From assembly GCA_900768125.1 (NCBI GenBank), contig CAAGBS010000034.1, positions 1 to 18,803 on the forward strand: DNA of 18,803 nt, in the 5' to 3' direction. This DNA comes from Oscillospiraceae bacterium (GTDB lineage Bacteria > Bacillota > Clostridia > Oscillospirales > Ruminococcaceae). The notes beneath the pieces are model-generated. The model did no database searches and had not been told where the DNA came from. It saw nothing but the letters and a program-made list of their open reading frames with translations. The translations under genes were made by a program, and so were the position numbers. Positions 1 through 7,504 of the stretch are shown piece by piece (the first letter of the stretch is position 1; the number at the start of each line of letters is the position of its first letter).

Positions 1-1
1 C

Positions 2-850
2 GAGCATTGCGAATATCGAGGTTCCCGCGGACACGTTTCCGGTGCGCGGGAGAACGCTGTTCGTCGCCGCCATTCCGGTGCCTGCGTCCCCCTCCGGCGG
101 GCAGACGGGAACTCCGGGCTGTAGCTTTCCGCTCGGGTCGAGGAACTTTGCGCCCTCGGCGGTCAGCGCGGCTTCCCTTGCGCCTGCGTTGAGCACCCCG
201 GGGAGGACTTCCAGCAGCTTCCCGGAAAATCCCTTTTCCGCAAGCTTCTCATCTACCTTTGCGATGTACTCCGCATTGTACCCGATACCGTCAACCGGGA
301 ATATTCCGGAGGCTTCACCCACGCCGACCTGCCGCTTTTCGGTCAGCTGATAGTGGATATATCCCGCAAGCGTGTTGATGTGCGCGATGTTCTTGACGTG
401 CTCCTCGCCGTTCAGTATTGCCTGGTAGAGGTGCGCAATGCTCCAGCGCTGGGGGATGTTGAAGCCGAGCAGCTCCGACAGCTCGGAAGCCGCCTGCTCG
501 GTGATGGTGTTTCTCCATGTGCGGAACGGAACCAGCAGATTATCTTCCTTGTCGAACGCCATGTAGCCGTGCATCATGCCGGAGATCCCCATTGCGCCGT
601 AGCCCGTGGGAACCACGCCGTATTTGCTCTTGACGTCCTCCGCAAGGCTTGCGTAGCAGTGCTGTAATCCGGTGGTGATGTCCTCGAGGGAGTAGGTCCA
701 CACGCCGTTTTCGTAGCGGTTCTGCCAGTCGTGGCTTCCGGAAGCGATGGGCGCAAATGTGTCGTCGATGAGAACCGCCTTTATTCTGGTGGAGCCAAAT
801 TCTATGCCAAGATAGGTTTTCTTATTCTGTATTTTTTCCTGAATCGTCAT
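2..850 (-). CDS. FGGY-family sugar kinase, probable ribulokinase (5' part only)
   Basis: N-terminal 283 codons of an FGGY carbohydrate kinase; the gene runs off the left edge. The ATG (850-848) follows AAGAGGTGAT, a ribosome site lying inside the last codons of araA; the araA stop (857-855) is 4 nt upstream. The translation has the first phosphate-binding loop GIEFGSTRIKAV (about residues 15-26), then FRTWRNT, IPQRWSIAHLYQAIL, DAGTGMAATN and GNVSAGTSIFAML, the last being the second glycine/serine nucleotide-binding segment. Members of this FGGY branch are usually about 530 residues, so roughly half is present. Placement directly after L-arabinose isomerase implies phosphorylation of L-ribulose, the product of araA. 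The sequence type is not classical AraB, so xylulose or another ketose remains possible. No stop or frameshift is seen in the visible part. Confidence 0.85.
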   Translation of the reverse strand, partial: MTIQEKIQNKKTYLGIEFGSTRIKAVLIDDTFAPIASGSHDWQNRYENGVWTYSLEDITTGLQHCYASLAEDVKSKYGVVPTGYGAMGISGMMHGYMAFDKEDNLLVPFRTWRNTITEQAASELSELLGFNIPQRWSIAHLYQAILNGEEHVKNIAHINTLAGYIHYQLTEKRQVGVGEASGIFPVDGIGYNAEYIAKVDEKLAEKGFSGKLLEVLPGVLNAGAREAALTAEGAKFLDPSGKLQPGVPVCPPEGDAGTGMAATNSVLPRTGNVSAGTSIFAML

Positions 851-854
851 ACTA

Positions 855-2321
855 TCACCTCTTGAGAGCCGCGGCAGCGTCAAGTAATGCAAGCTGCTGC
901 TCAAAGCTGTTTATGTCGGTCTTGTCGTCGATGACCACAAGCTCCGTATTCGTCATCTTTGCAAACAGACGGATATCATCGACAGTGAGCGCCGTGGAAA
1001 CCACTGCATGATGTGCGCCGCCGGCGTATATCCACGCAGCCGCGCCGGTAGCGAAATCGGGCTTCAGCTTCCACATCAGTCTTGCGACGGGGAGTTTCGG
1101 CATGGGAGCCGGCTGCTTTACAAGCGTGATCTCAGCGCATACAAGGCGGAATCTGTCGCCAAGGTCTATCATGGAAACCGCGATACCCTCGCCGTCAATG
1201 CCGTCGAATACAAGGCGCGCCGGGTCGGATTTTCCGCCGATACCAAGCGGGTGCACCTGAATTTCAGGCTTGTTTGCCGCGAACACCGGAGATACCTCCA
1301 GCATATGCGCCGCAAGTTCCAGCTCCTCGCCGGAAGTGAGGTCGTAGGTGTAGTCCTCCATGAATCCGGTAGAACCCTTTCTTCCCTCGGACATCTTGAA
1401 CAGCACCGCGCCGAGAGCCGCAGTCTTGTAGTCGCCCTCCGGACCGAAGCCCACGCCCTTTGCCATGAGATTCTGCGCCGCGATTCCGGGGAGCTGGTTC
1501 AGCCCGTGGAGATCCTGGAACGTATCGGTGAACGCCCCTATCTTTTCCCGCGCTATGAACTTGTCGAGAGCTGCTTCATATTTAGCCTGCTCGCGGACAG
1601 CGGCGATGTTGTCCGTTGCCATCGTGTACTTTTCGGTGTATTCAGCCATTTTTGCGTCTATTTCGGATTCGGTAACGCTGTCGGCGATTTCCACTACGTC
1701 GCCTATACCGTAGTAGTTCACGTTCCAGCCGAAGTGTATCTCGCTTTCAACGCGGTCGCCGTCAGTGACTGCAACATCACGCATATTGTTTCCGAGCATC
1801 GCTACCCTCAGAGTCCTGCTGAAAGATACTGCGGAAGCCGCATGAGCGAATCTGCGGATCTTCTCTATAACGTCCTCGTGCTGATAGTAGCCTGCAACGA
1901 CCTCGCGCTTGATTCCGAGCCTTGTGCAGATGAAACCGAACTCGCGGTCTCCGTGCGCGGACTGGTTGAGGTTCATGAAGTCCATGTCGATGCTGTCGTA
2001 GGGGAGCTTCTCGTTGAACTGCGTGTGCAGGTGGAGCATTGGCTTTTTCAGGGCTTTCAGCGCTCTTATCCACATCTTGGCGGGCGAGAATGTGTGCATC
2101 CACATGATAACGCCTATGCACTCCTTGTCGGAGGAGGCGCGCACGCAGATGTCTTCAGCTTCGCTGGCGGTCTTTACCACCGGCTGGAATACTACTTCTG
2201 CGATGTCAGAGAGCTTTTCATTCAGGAAATCAGCCATCTGAGTGCTGTCCTTAGCGGCCTGCGCGAGGGTCTCCTCGCCGTAAAGATCCTGGCTTCCGGT
2301 AACAAAGTATATCTTGTTCAT
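855..2321 (-). CDS. araA: L-arabinose isomerase
   Basis: A 488-residue protein, close to the usual length of about 500 for AraA. It converts L-arabinose to L-ribulose in the cytoplasm using a divalent metal such as Mn2+. Family motifs are clear: VTGSQDLYG at residues 7-15, MNLNQSAHGDREFG at 116-129, GPEGDYKTAALGA at 293-305, STGFMEDYTYDL at 317-328, AHMLEV at 338-343 and AGGAHHAVVS at 433-442. By comparison with E. coli AraA, the metal and catalytic residues map to E295, E322, H339 and H438, and all are present. The ATG is preceded by GAAGGAGAATAATT, a well placed ribosome site. It sits 56 bp after the second permease gene and 4 bp before the kinase, so it is translated from the transporter operon. 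Identification is secure. Confidence 0.97.
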   Translation of the reverse strand: MNKIYFVTGSQDLYGEETLAQAAKDSTQMADFLNEKLSDIAEVVFQPVVKTASEAEDICVRASSDKECIGVIMWMHTFSPAKMWIRALKALKKPMLHLHTQFNEKLPYDSIDMDFMNLNQSAHGDREFGFICTRLGIKREVVAGYYQHEDVIEKIRRFAHAASAVSFSRTLRVAMLGNNMRDVAVTDGDRVESEIHFGWNVNYYGIGDVVEIADSVTESEIDAKMAEYTEKYTMATDNIAAVREQAKYEAALDKFIAREKIGAFTDTFQDLHGLNQLPGIAAQNLMAKGVGFGPEGDYKTAALGAVLFKMSEGRKGSTGFMEDYTYDLTSGEELELAAHMLEVSPVFAANKPEIQVHPLGIGGKSDPARLVFDGIDGEGIAVSMIDLGDRFRLVCAEITLVKQPAPMPKLPVARLMWKLKPDFATGAAAWIYAGGAHHAVVSTALTVDDIRLFAKMTNTELVVIDDKTDINSFEQQLALLDAAAALKR

Positions 2322-2341
2322 AATTATTCTCCTTCACAGAA

Positions 2342-2373
2342 AAGCCGCACCGAACAAGTATTCAGTGCGGCTT
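2342..2373 (-). other. Intra-operon stem-loop between permease 2 and araA
   Basis: A perfect 9-bp inverted repeat, AAGCCGCAC (2342-2350) and GTGCGGCTT (2365-2373), with a 14-nt loop. It fills most of the gap between the permease stop and the araA ribosome site. On the minus transcript it is followed by only TTTTC, so it is at best a weak terminator. More likely it protects or processes the mRNA or sets the ratio of transporter to enzyme expression. Function is inferred. Confidence 0.6.
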
Positions 2374-2377
2374 GTGT

Positions 2378-3415
2378 TTATGCCTTTTTCTTGTTCTTTC
2401 TGGAAAGAACAACGCTCTGGATAACAAGGAACAGGCAGATCATTGCCGCAACGGTAATGTTCGTCCACCATGCGTCGTCAAGTCCGAGGGAGGAAACGAT
2501 GTTCTTTATCGTACTCAGCGAGATGACGCCGAACAGCGTTCCTATGATGTTGCCCGAACCGCCGGAGAGCATCGTACCGCCGATGATGGAGGAAGCGATC
2601 GCGTTCATCTCAGCCCCGCTTGCATGGGAGGGTGAACCGGAGCCGACATGAAGGAAGTAAACAAAGCCGCCTATACCTGCGAGCACTCCGCACATCAGGT
2701 AAGCGAAGAACTTTGTGCGCTTGACGTTGATACCGAGCATATTTGCACTCTGGCTGTTTCCGCCGATAGCGTAAAAACCGCGTCCGAGCTTGCCCCATTT
2801 TAGGAACACGAACAGTATCGCCACTATCAGCAGCGCGACTACCACGCCTATTTCTATGTACGCCGGAACAAATACGCCATGCTTGTTGGTGGAGCCTATT
2901 CCGGGAAGTGAAATTCTTGTTTCCTTGAGTGCGCGGAACTCTTCGTTCTCAACGTTGAACTGCGTTGCGTTGACGATGGTGGTCATGCCCTTTGCGAAGA
3001 ACATTCCCGCCAGCGTTACGATGAACGGCTGTATCTCCAGATACGCTATAAGATAACCCTGAACAAGTCCGAAAGCGGTGCCTATTCCGAGGGCTATGAG
3101 GACAGAGGTCACTACATTGCCGCCGCCGTAGTCGAGGTTCATTGCGCAGCACATACATACCAGCGCCGTAACAGCGCCGACCGAGATGTCGATACCGCCG
3201 GTTATCATTACAAGGCTCATTCCGCAGGAGAGGATTATCAGAGCCGCGTTTTCGTTGAGTATGTTGAAGAATGTCTGCACCTTCGTGAAGCCGGAGCCGA
3301 TGAACGCTACCGCGCAGATATACATTACAACGAATATCGCAATGGTGATGACCAGAAGCAGATTAGAGTCAGATAATCTCCGTGAACTGCCGTTGGCGTT
3401 TTTCAGAAATTTCAT
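2378..3415 (-). CDS. Sugar ABC transporter permease (YjfF/RbsC-like), second permease
   Basis: A 345-residue polytopic membrane protein of the BPD_transp_2 (RbsC/XylH) permease family. An N-terminal basic stretch is followed by the first membrane segment (about residues 19-40), and hydrophobic segments continue throughout to a KKKA tail. Family motifs include GMSLVMITGGIDISVGAV (about 64-81), FIVTLAGMFFAKGMTTIV (about 132-149) and IIGGTMLSGGSGNIIGTLFG near the C-terminus, the region expected to contact the ATPase. It pairs with the permease just upstream, only 1 nt away, which is the usual ytfT-yjfF arrangement. Its AAGGAGGC ribosome site lies within the end of that gene. The likely cargo is arabinose or another pentose or hexose furanose, inferred from the operon; the sequence alone does not fix the substrate. 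Confidence 0.92.
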   Translation of the reverse strand: MKFLKNANGSSRRLSDSNLLLVITIAIFVVMYICAVAFIGSGFTKVQTFFNILNENAALIILSCGMSLVMITGGIDISVGAVTALVCMCCAMNLDYGGGNVVTSVLIALGIGTAFGLVQGYLIAYLEIQPFIVTLAGMFFAKGMTTIVNATQFNVENEEFRALKETRISLPGIGSTNKHGVFVPAYIEIGVVVALLIVAILFVFLKWGKLGRGFYAIGGNSQSANMLGINVKRTKFFAYLMCGVLAGIGGFVYFLHVGSGSPSHASGAEMNAIASSIIGGTMLSGGSGNIIGTLFGVISLSTIKNIVSSLGLDDAWWTNITVAAMICLFLVIQSVVLSRKNKKKA

Positions 3416-3416
3416 A

Positions 3417-4523
3417 CTAATTCGCCTCCTTGACGGGATTCCTGCGAGAAGCTATCTTCTTGCGGAGCGCTGCGAGCTTGCTGCGTACAGTGGGAGCGCT
3501 GAGAACTACCAGGATAATTACTACGACCGCCTTGTATGCGGGGAGCGCGGTAGGAGCTACCTGGAACTTATAAAGAGTTGTCGTCAGGAACTGGATAACA
3601 TAAGCGCCGAGTATCGAGGACGCCATGTTGAACTTGCCGCCGCTGAGGGCGTTTCCGCCGAGTGCTACCGCAAGGATAGCGTCCATCTCGATGTCCTTTG
3701 CAACTACCGAGTAGTTGATGGAGGAGATACGGCTGACCTTGATGAAGCCTGCGACTGCAACGCACAGACCAAGTATGACGTAGGTCATGAACTTGATGCG
3801 CGCAGGGTTCAGACCGTTAAGTCTGGAGGATTCGGAGTTTATGCCGACCGCCTGGGTGAACAGTCCCAGCTTTGTGAACCGGAGCACCAGCGCGATGATT
3901 ATAACGCATATCGCCGCAATGAATATCGGAGTCGGAAGCGGCAGTCCGGGAATGAAGTTGCCAAACCAGCCGAAGCTCTCATCATTGATGACGGGGAGCT
4001 GGTTGTTGTTTATCCATGCTGCGATGGAGCGTCCTGCGGTGAATAGGATAAGCGTTGCGACCATCGGCTGTATCTTGAAGTAAGCCACCAGGGCGCCGTT
4101 GAACGCACCCAGGAGCATTGATACAACAACGCATGCGAGGAATGCAACGATTATCGGCGCATGCAGCGCAGCCGGGCTGACCTCGCCGCCGCAGAGGACT
4201 CTCAGAACAACGCTGCCCGCAACCGCGATAGTCGCGCCAACGCTGATATCCTGTCCGCCGGAAGCTGACGTTACCAGCGTCATGCCGATGGCAAGTATCG
4301 CAAGCTCCGAAGCGTTGTCGAGGATCGTGATGATGTTGCCCGAAATAACCATATCGCCGACGCTGTTCGGAGCATATTTGATCGCAAAGAACGAGGGGTC
4401 AGCGATCAGGTTGAACAGCACCAGTATCAGCAGCGCTGCCAGAGGAATAAAGATCTGATTCCTGACCGCTCTTTTCAGAAAAGCAAGGAACTTGTTCCCG
4501 CCTGTTTTTTCAAGCGTTTTCAT
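3417..4523 (-). CDS. Sugar ABC transporter permease (YtfT-like), first permease
   Basis: A membrane permease of the BPD_transp_2 family, 368 residues from the start chosen here. The frame also opens with a GTG at 4535-4533, but that codon overlaps the AGGAGG ribosome site (4540-4535) and cannot be the initiator. The ATG at 4523-4521 lies 11 nt after AGGAGG and is preferred. It overlaps the ATPase stop (4512-4510) by 14 bp, which suggests translational coupling. Motifs include AIGMTLVTSASGGQDISVGATIAVAG, here split as GMTLVTSASGGQDISVG and followed by further membrane segments, then FKIQPMVATLILFTAGR and ILAVALGGNALSGGKFN. The protein ends in a basic tail (KKIASRRNPVKEAN). It should form a heterodimeric channel with the next permease. 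Confidence 0.92.
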   Translation of the reverse strand: MKTLEKTGGNKFLAFLKRAVRNQIFIPLAALLILVLFNLIADPSFFAIKYAPNSVGDMVISGNIITILDNASELAILAIGMTLVTSASGGQDISVGATIAVAGSVVLRVLCGGEVSPAALHAPIIVAFLACVVVSMLLGAFNGALVAYFKIQPMVATLILFTAGRSIAAWINNNQLPVINDESFGWFGNFIPGLPLPTPIFIAAICVIIIALVLRFTKLGLFTQAVGINSESSRLNGLNPARIKFMTYVILGLCVAVAGFIKVSRISSINYSVVAKDIEMDAILAVALGGNALSGGKFNMASSILGAYVIQFLTTTLYKFQVAPTALPAYKAVVVIILVVLSAPTVRSKLAALRKKIASRRNPVKEAN

Positions 4524-6042
4524 GAACCTTTTCACCTCCTGCGATCGTTTCCATTATCTTGGACTGGTTCAGGTCGGAGCCGGTAAGCTCACCTGCGGTC
4601 TTTCTGTCGCGCATTACTATAAGTCTTGAACATACGTTCAGCATTTCGTCTATCTCAGAGGAGATGAACGTTACGCTTTTTCCCTCGGCGGCGAGTTTGA
4701 GCACCAGCTTCTGTATTTCAAGCTTGGTGCCGACGTCGATACCTCTTGTGGGTTCGTCAAGGATAAGGTATACGGGGTTCGCAAGAAGCCATCTTGCAAG
4801 GATAACTTTCTGCTGATTACCGCCGGAAAGCGACTTTATCGGCGTATCCGGGGAAGCCGTCTTTATTTCCAGCAGCTTTATGTACTCGTCGGCATATTTC
4901 GCAGCGTCCGCCTTGGATATCGGCCGGAACATTCCGCGCATTACCTGGAGCGCAAGGATTATGTTATCCTTGACGGACAGGTCGCCGATTATACCATCGT
5001 GCTTTCTGTCCTCGGGGAGGTAGCTTATGCCGTGCTTCATTGCGTCAAGCGGCTTTCTTATCTTGACAGCCTTGCCGTTCATCTTGACTGTGCCGCCGGT
5101 TATGCTGTCCGCACCGAATATCGCACGGACGGATTCGCTTCTGCCAGAACCGAGAAGTCCGGTAAAGCCGTTTACCTCGCCCTTTCTTATTGAGAAGTTG
5201 AAAGGCGCTATGCCGGCGCTGCTGACAAGTCCCTCCGCCTCGAATACCGGAGCCTCGCCGTTGGTATCCTGCTCGACCTCGTGGGGCTTGTCCATGTCGG
5301 ACAGCTTGTTGAGATCCTTACCGAGCATTTTGGAAACCAGCTCGACTTTCGGAAGATCCGCCGCATTGTACTCGCCCTCGAATTTACCATCGCGCAGTAC
5401 CGTTATCTTATCACAGACCGCGTAAACCTGGTCGAGGAAGTGCGTTACGAATATTATTCCAACGCCGCGGCTCTTGAGGTCGAGCATGAGCTTGAACAGC
5501 TTCTCAACTTCCTGCTCGTCGAGGGAGGAAGTCGGCTCGTCCAGGATAAGCACCTTGCAGTCCATATCGACCGCGCGGGCTATCGCGACCATCTGCTGCA
5601 CCGCAAGGGAGCAGCTCCCGAGCTGCTGATTCGGCCTTGCCGGGATATCAAGCGATTCCAGAAGCTTTCCGGCGTCCGAATACATCTTCTTCCATTTAGT
5701 GAAAGCGCCCTTTGATCTGCCGATGTACATATTCTCGGCGACCGTCAGGTTCGGGCAGAGTGTGATCTCCTGGTAAACCGTGCTTATTCCGGCTTTCTGG
5801 GCGTCCTGTGTCGATCTTATAACGACAGGCTCAGGATTGCCGGACATATAGATATTGCCGCCGTCCTTTTCGTATACACCGGTGAGTACTTTTATAAGTG
5901 TGGATTTACCAGCGCCGTTCTCGCCCATCAGCGCGTGTATTTCGCCCTTTCGCAGTGTGAATTCAACGTTCTGGAGCGCTTTCACACCGGGGAATTCCTT
6001 ACATATGCCCTCTAGCCTGAGAACAACATTTTCATCACGCAT
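4510..6042 (-). CDS. Sugar ABC transporter ATP-binding protein with two nucleotide-binding domains
   Basis: A 510-residue cytoplasmic ATPase of the RbsA/XylG/MglA/YtfR type that powers import. Domain 1 has Walker A GENGAGKST at residues 40-48, a signature segment SLAVQQMVAIARA at 145-157, Walker B KVLILDEPTSSLD at 163-175 and the switch histidine in FVTH at 198-201. Domain 2 has the degenerate Walker A GLLGSGRSE at 295-303, typical of the non-canonical second site in this family. It also has the intact signature LSGGNQQK at 405-412 and Walker B YLILDEPTRGID at 425-436. The ATG at 6042-6040 follows CCGGAGGCGAAGAC. The gene is separated from the binding-protein gene by 119 bp containing a strong stem-loop, and overlaps the next permease. 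Family is certain; the sugar is inferred from araA and the kinase downstream. Confidence 0.95.
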   Translation of the reverse strand: MRDENVVLRLEGICKEFPGVKALQNVEFTLRKGEIHALMGENGAGKSTLIKVLTGVYEKDGGNIYMSGNPEPVVIRSTQDAQKAGISTVYQEITLCPNLTVAENMYIGRSKGAFTKWKKMYSDAGKLLESLDIPARPNQQLGSCSLAVQQMVAIARAVDMDCKVLILDEPTSSLDEQEVEKLFKLMLDLKSRGVGIIFVTHFLDQVYAVCDKITVLRDGKFEGEYNAADLPKVELVSKMLGKDLNKLSDMDKPHEVEQDTNGEAPVFEAEGLVSSAGIAPFNFSIRKGEVNGFTGLLGSGRSESVRAIFGADSITGGTVKMNGKAVKIRKPLDAMKHGISYLPEDRKHDGIIGDLSVKDNIILALQVMRGMFRPISKADAAKYADEYIKLLEIKTASPDTPIKSLSGGNQQKVILARWLLANPVYLILDEPTRGIDVGTKLEIQKLVLKLAAEGKSVTFISSEIDEMLNVCSRLIVMRDRKTAGELTGSDLNQSKIMETIAGGEKVHENA

Positions 6043-6071
6043 TGTCTTCGCCTCCGGTTGTTAGTTAACAG

Positions 6072-6116
6072 AACGGTCCGATACAAGGGATTTGTTATCC
6101 ATCATATCGGACCGTT
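6072..6116 (-). other. Strong intra-operon stem-loop after the binding-protein gene
   Basis: A perfect 12-bp inverted repeat, AACGGTCCGATA (6072-6083) and TATCGGACCGTT (6105-6116), with a 21-nt loop that itself contains GGAT/ATCC (6088-6091/6097-6100). It lies between the binding-protein stop (6164-6162) and the ATPase start (6042). On the minus transcript the stem is followed by CTGTTAAC rather than a T-run, so it is unlikely to be a simple terminator. In sugar transporter operons such hairpins commonly stabilise the upstream binding-protein message and raise its level over membrane components. A second palindrome, AGCTGATTCAGCT, sits at 6133-6145. Confidence 0.75.
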
Positions 6117-6161
6117 TCCGTCATGGCTGATCAGCTGATTCAGCTAGGCTGTTCAGAACGA

Positions 6162-7169
6162 TCAGATACCGTACTTGTCAACGTCCTCCTGAGTGATCGT
6201 GGAGGCGTCGAAGCCCTTCTCGTCCATAATGATGACCTTGTTTGCGGGAGATGTGCCGTTCTCAAGATCCTTGATGATGGAGTCGATGTAGGAAGCCTGG
6301 AAAGGATTGCACTGACCATCGTAGTTCCAGCTGCCGGAAAGGAGGTTCTCAAGAGCCCACTTGTTGCAGTCGAAGCCCATTACGATAACGTCCTTGCCAA
6401 CGCCGTGGGAGATGTTAGCCTTGTCGAGGGCTGCAACTGCGCCCTTTGCCATATCGTCGTTCTCAGCGTAGATAACGTTGAAGGAAGTGCCGCTGTCGAT
6501 GATGGACTGAACGATCTGCTGTGCTGTTTCTGCGTTCCAGTCAGCGGTCTGCTGTGTAACAAGGTTCCAGCTGTCGTCCTCGGCTACCTTGGCGTCGAGG
6601 GCGCCGGTTCTGCCGACCTGTGCAGCGGAGCCCATCGTGCCCTGGATATGTACTATGTTGTACTCTGAAAGTCCCTGGGAAGCCAGCCAGTCAACTGCGG
6701 TCTGACCTTCCTTAGCCATGTCGGATACGATGGAGGCTTCGTACAGGCTTTCGTCAGCGTCGATGGTTCTGTCGAACAGGATAACCTTGATTCCCTGAGC
6801 CTGGGCGTCCTTGAGCACGGAGTCCCAGCCGGAAGTGCCGGCAGCGGAGATGAGCAGGTAGTCCACCTCGGACTGAATGAATGTCTGCGCCGCTGCGATC
6901 TGCTCGTCGTTCTTAAGGCTGTATGCAAAGGAAGCGTCGTAGCCGTTCTCCTCTGTGAATGTAGCCTTCATATCCTTATCGTTCGCTGTACGATAGCCGG
7001 ACTCGTTGGGGTCGTTGTTGATTATTCCAACCTTGATGAGGTCTCCGCTTGCAGAACCAGCGCCAGATCCGCTGCTGCCGGAACTGCCGTTTCCTGAGCT
7101 GCAGCCTGCAAATACGCTTGCAGTGAGTGCCAGACCGAGTACCGATGCGAGTATCTTTTTGATTTTCAT
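6162..7169 (-). CDS. Sugar ABC transporter substrate-binding lipoprotein (YtfQ-like)
   Basis: A 335-residue lipid-anchored extracellular sugar-binding protein and the first gene of the operon. The signal peptide is MKIKKILASVLGLALTASVF, followed by AGC; Cys23 in VFAGC is the lipidation site, and a Ser/Gly-rich tether of about 20 residues follows. The mature domain is of the periplasmic-binding-protein type shared with LacI repressors, and resembles the galactofuranose-binding YtfQ group: SGYRTANDKDMKATF, FIQSEVDYLLISAAGTSGWD, VLKDAQAQGIKVILFDRTID, then VIMGFDCNKWALENLL and a C-terminal stretch with YIDSIIKDLENG. The ATG follows ATCGGAGGGAAAAGCT. The family binds furanose or pyranose pentoses and hexoses. 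Arabinose is the most likely ligand here because araA and a ketose kinase share the operon, but binding specificity is not readable from sequence. Confidence 0.92.
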   Translation of the reverse strand: MKIKKILASVLGLALTASVFAGCSSGNGSSGSSGSGAGSASGDLIKVGIINNDPNESGYRTANDKDMKATFTEENGYDASFAYSLKNDEQIAAAQTFIQSEVDYLLISAAGTSGWDSVLKDAQAQGIKVILFDRTIDADESLYEASIVSDMAKEGQTAVDWLASQGLSEYNIVHIQGTMGSAAQVGRTGALDAKVAEDDSWNLVTQQTADWNAETAQQIVQSIIDSGTSFNVIYAENDDMAKGAVAALDKANISHGVGKDVIVMGFDCNKWALENLLSGSWNYDGQCNPFQASYIDSIIKDLENGTSPANKVIIMDEKGFDASTITQEDVDKYGI

Positions 7170-7239
7170 AGCTTTTCCCTCCGATAAAAAATGATCGTTG
7201 TGGTTTTGTTTTGGAACGCTTATAACAAATTCCCAGCAT

Positions 7240-7252
7240 ATTTGCTACAAAT
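7240..7252. promoter_or_regulatory. Candidate AraR operator in the operon leader
   Basis: The inverted repeat ATTTG-CTA-CAAAT lies about 35 bp downstream of the predicted operon promoter, a position suited to repression by roadblock. Its half-sites resemble those of the Bacillus AraR operator (ATTTGTAC/GTACAAAT), but with a shorter centre. Assignment is by resemblance and position only. Confidence 0.4.
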
Positions 7253-7286
7253 TTTATTTTTGTCTGCGCTCCTGTTTGTTGTCCTT

Positions 7287-7315
7287 ATTTTAGCACAAAG
7301 GTCCGATAAATGCAA
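7287..7315 (-). promoter_or_regulatory. Predicted promoter of the arabinose operon
   Basis: On the minus strand, TAAAAT (7292-7287) is preceded by TGC, making an extended -10. TTGCAT (7315-7310) sits 17 bp further upstream as a weak -35. Transcription would begin near 7280, giving a leader of about 110 nt that contains the candidate operator at 7240-7252. The rest of the 335-bp divergent region (7170-7504) is AT-rich and contains no gene that I can support. Confidence 0.5.
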
Positions 7316-7411
7316 TACACAAAATACACATTCTTTCAGGAAAACTTTTGTGCAAATAAGACAAACTGCGCATTTTTCCTACAAACAAATGTGCTGCTGT
7401 GCAAAAACATC

Positions 7412-7440
7412 TTGACAAATCAAGCACAAAGTTGTATCAT
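7412..7440 (+). promoter_or_regulatory. Promoter of the araR-like gene, with overlapping inverted repeat
   Basis: TTGACA (7412-7417), a 17-bp spacer and TATCAT (7435-7440) form a strong sigma-A promoter, with transcription starting near 7447. The -35 is embedded in the inverted repeat CTTGA-CAAA-TCAAG (7411-7424). Two direct copies of GAATTTGT follow in the leader (7451-7458 and 7474-7481), the second as ATTTGTAC, which matches an AraR half-site. These are candidate autoregulatory sites. Confidence 0.65.
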
Positions 7441-7504
7441 GTGCGTAGATGAATTTGTGTTCTGTCAGAGTTTGAATTTGTACTTTTAATAGGGGCGATA
7501 ATAT

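Noticed and set aside
1008..2651. Long 547-codon plus-strand open frame
   Set aside because: It lies antisense to araA and the permease gene, has no ribosome site, and its composition mirrors the complementary codons. A shadow frame.
6072..6116. Classical intrinsic terminator after the binding-protein gene
   Set aside because: The stem is strong, but neither side has the T-run needed in the direction of transcription, and the ATPase gene downstream has no promoter of its own that I can see.
7208..7224. Possible catabolite (cre) site at TTGGAACGCTTATAACA
   Set aside because: It lacks one base of the required spacing between AA and CG and has a poor right half. Not convincing.
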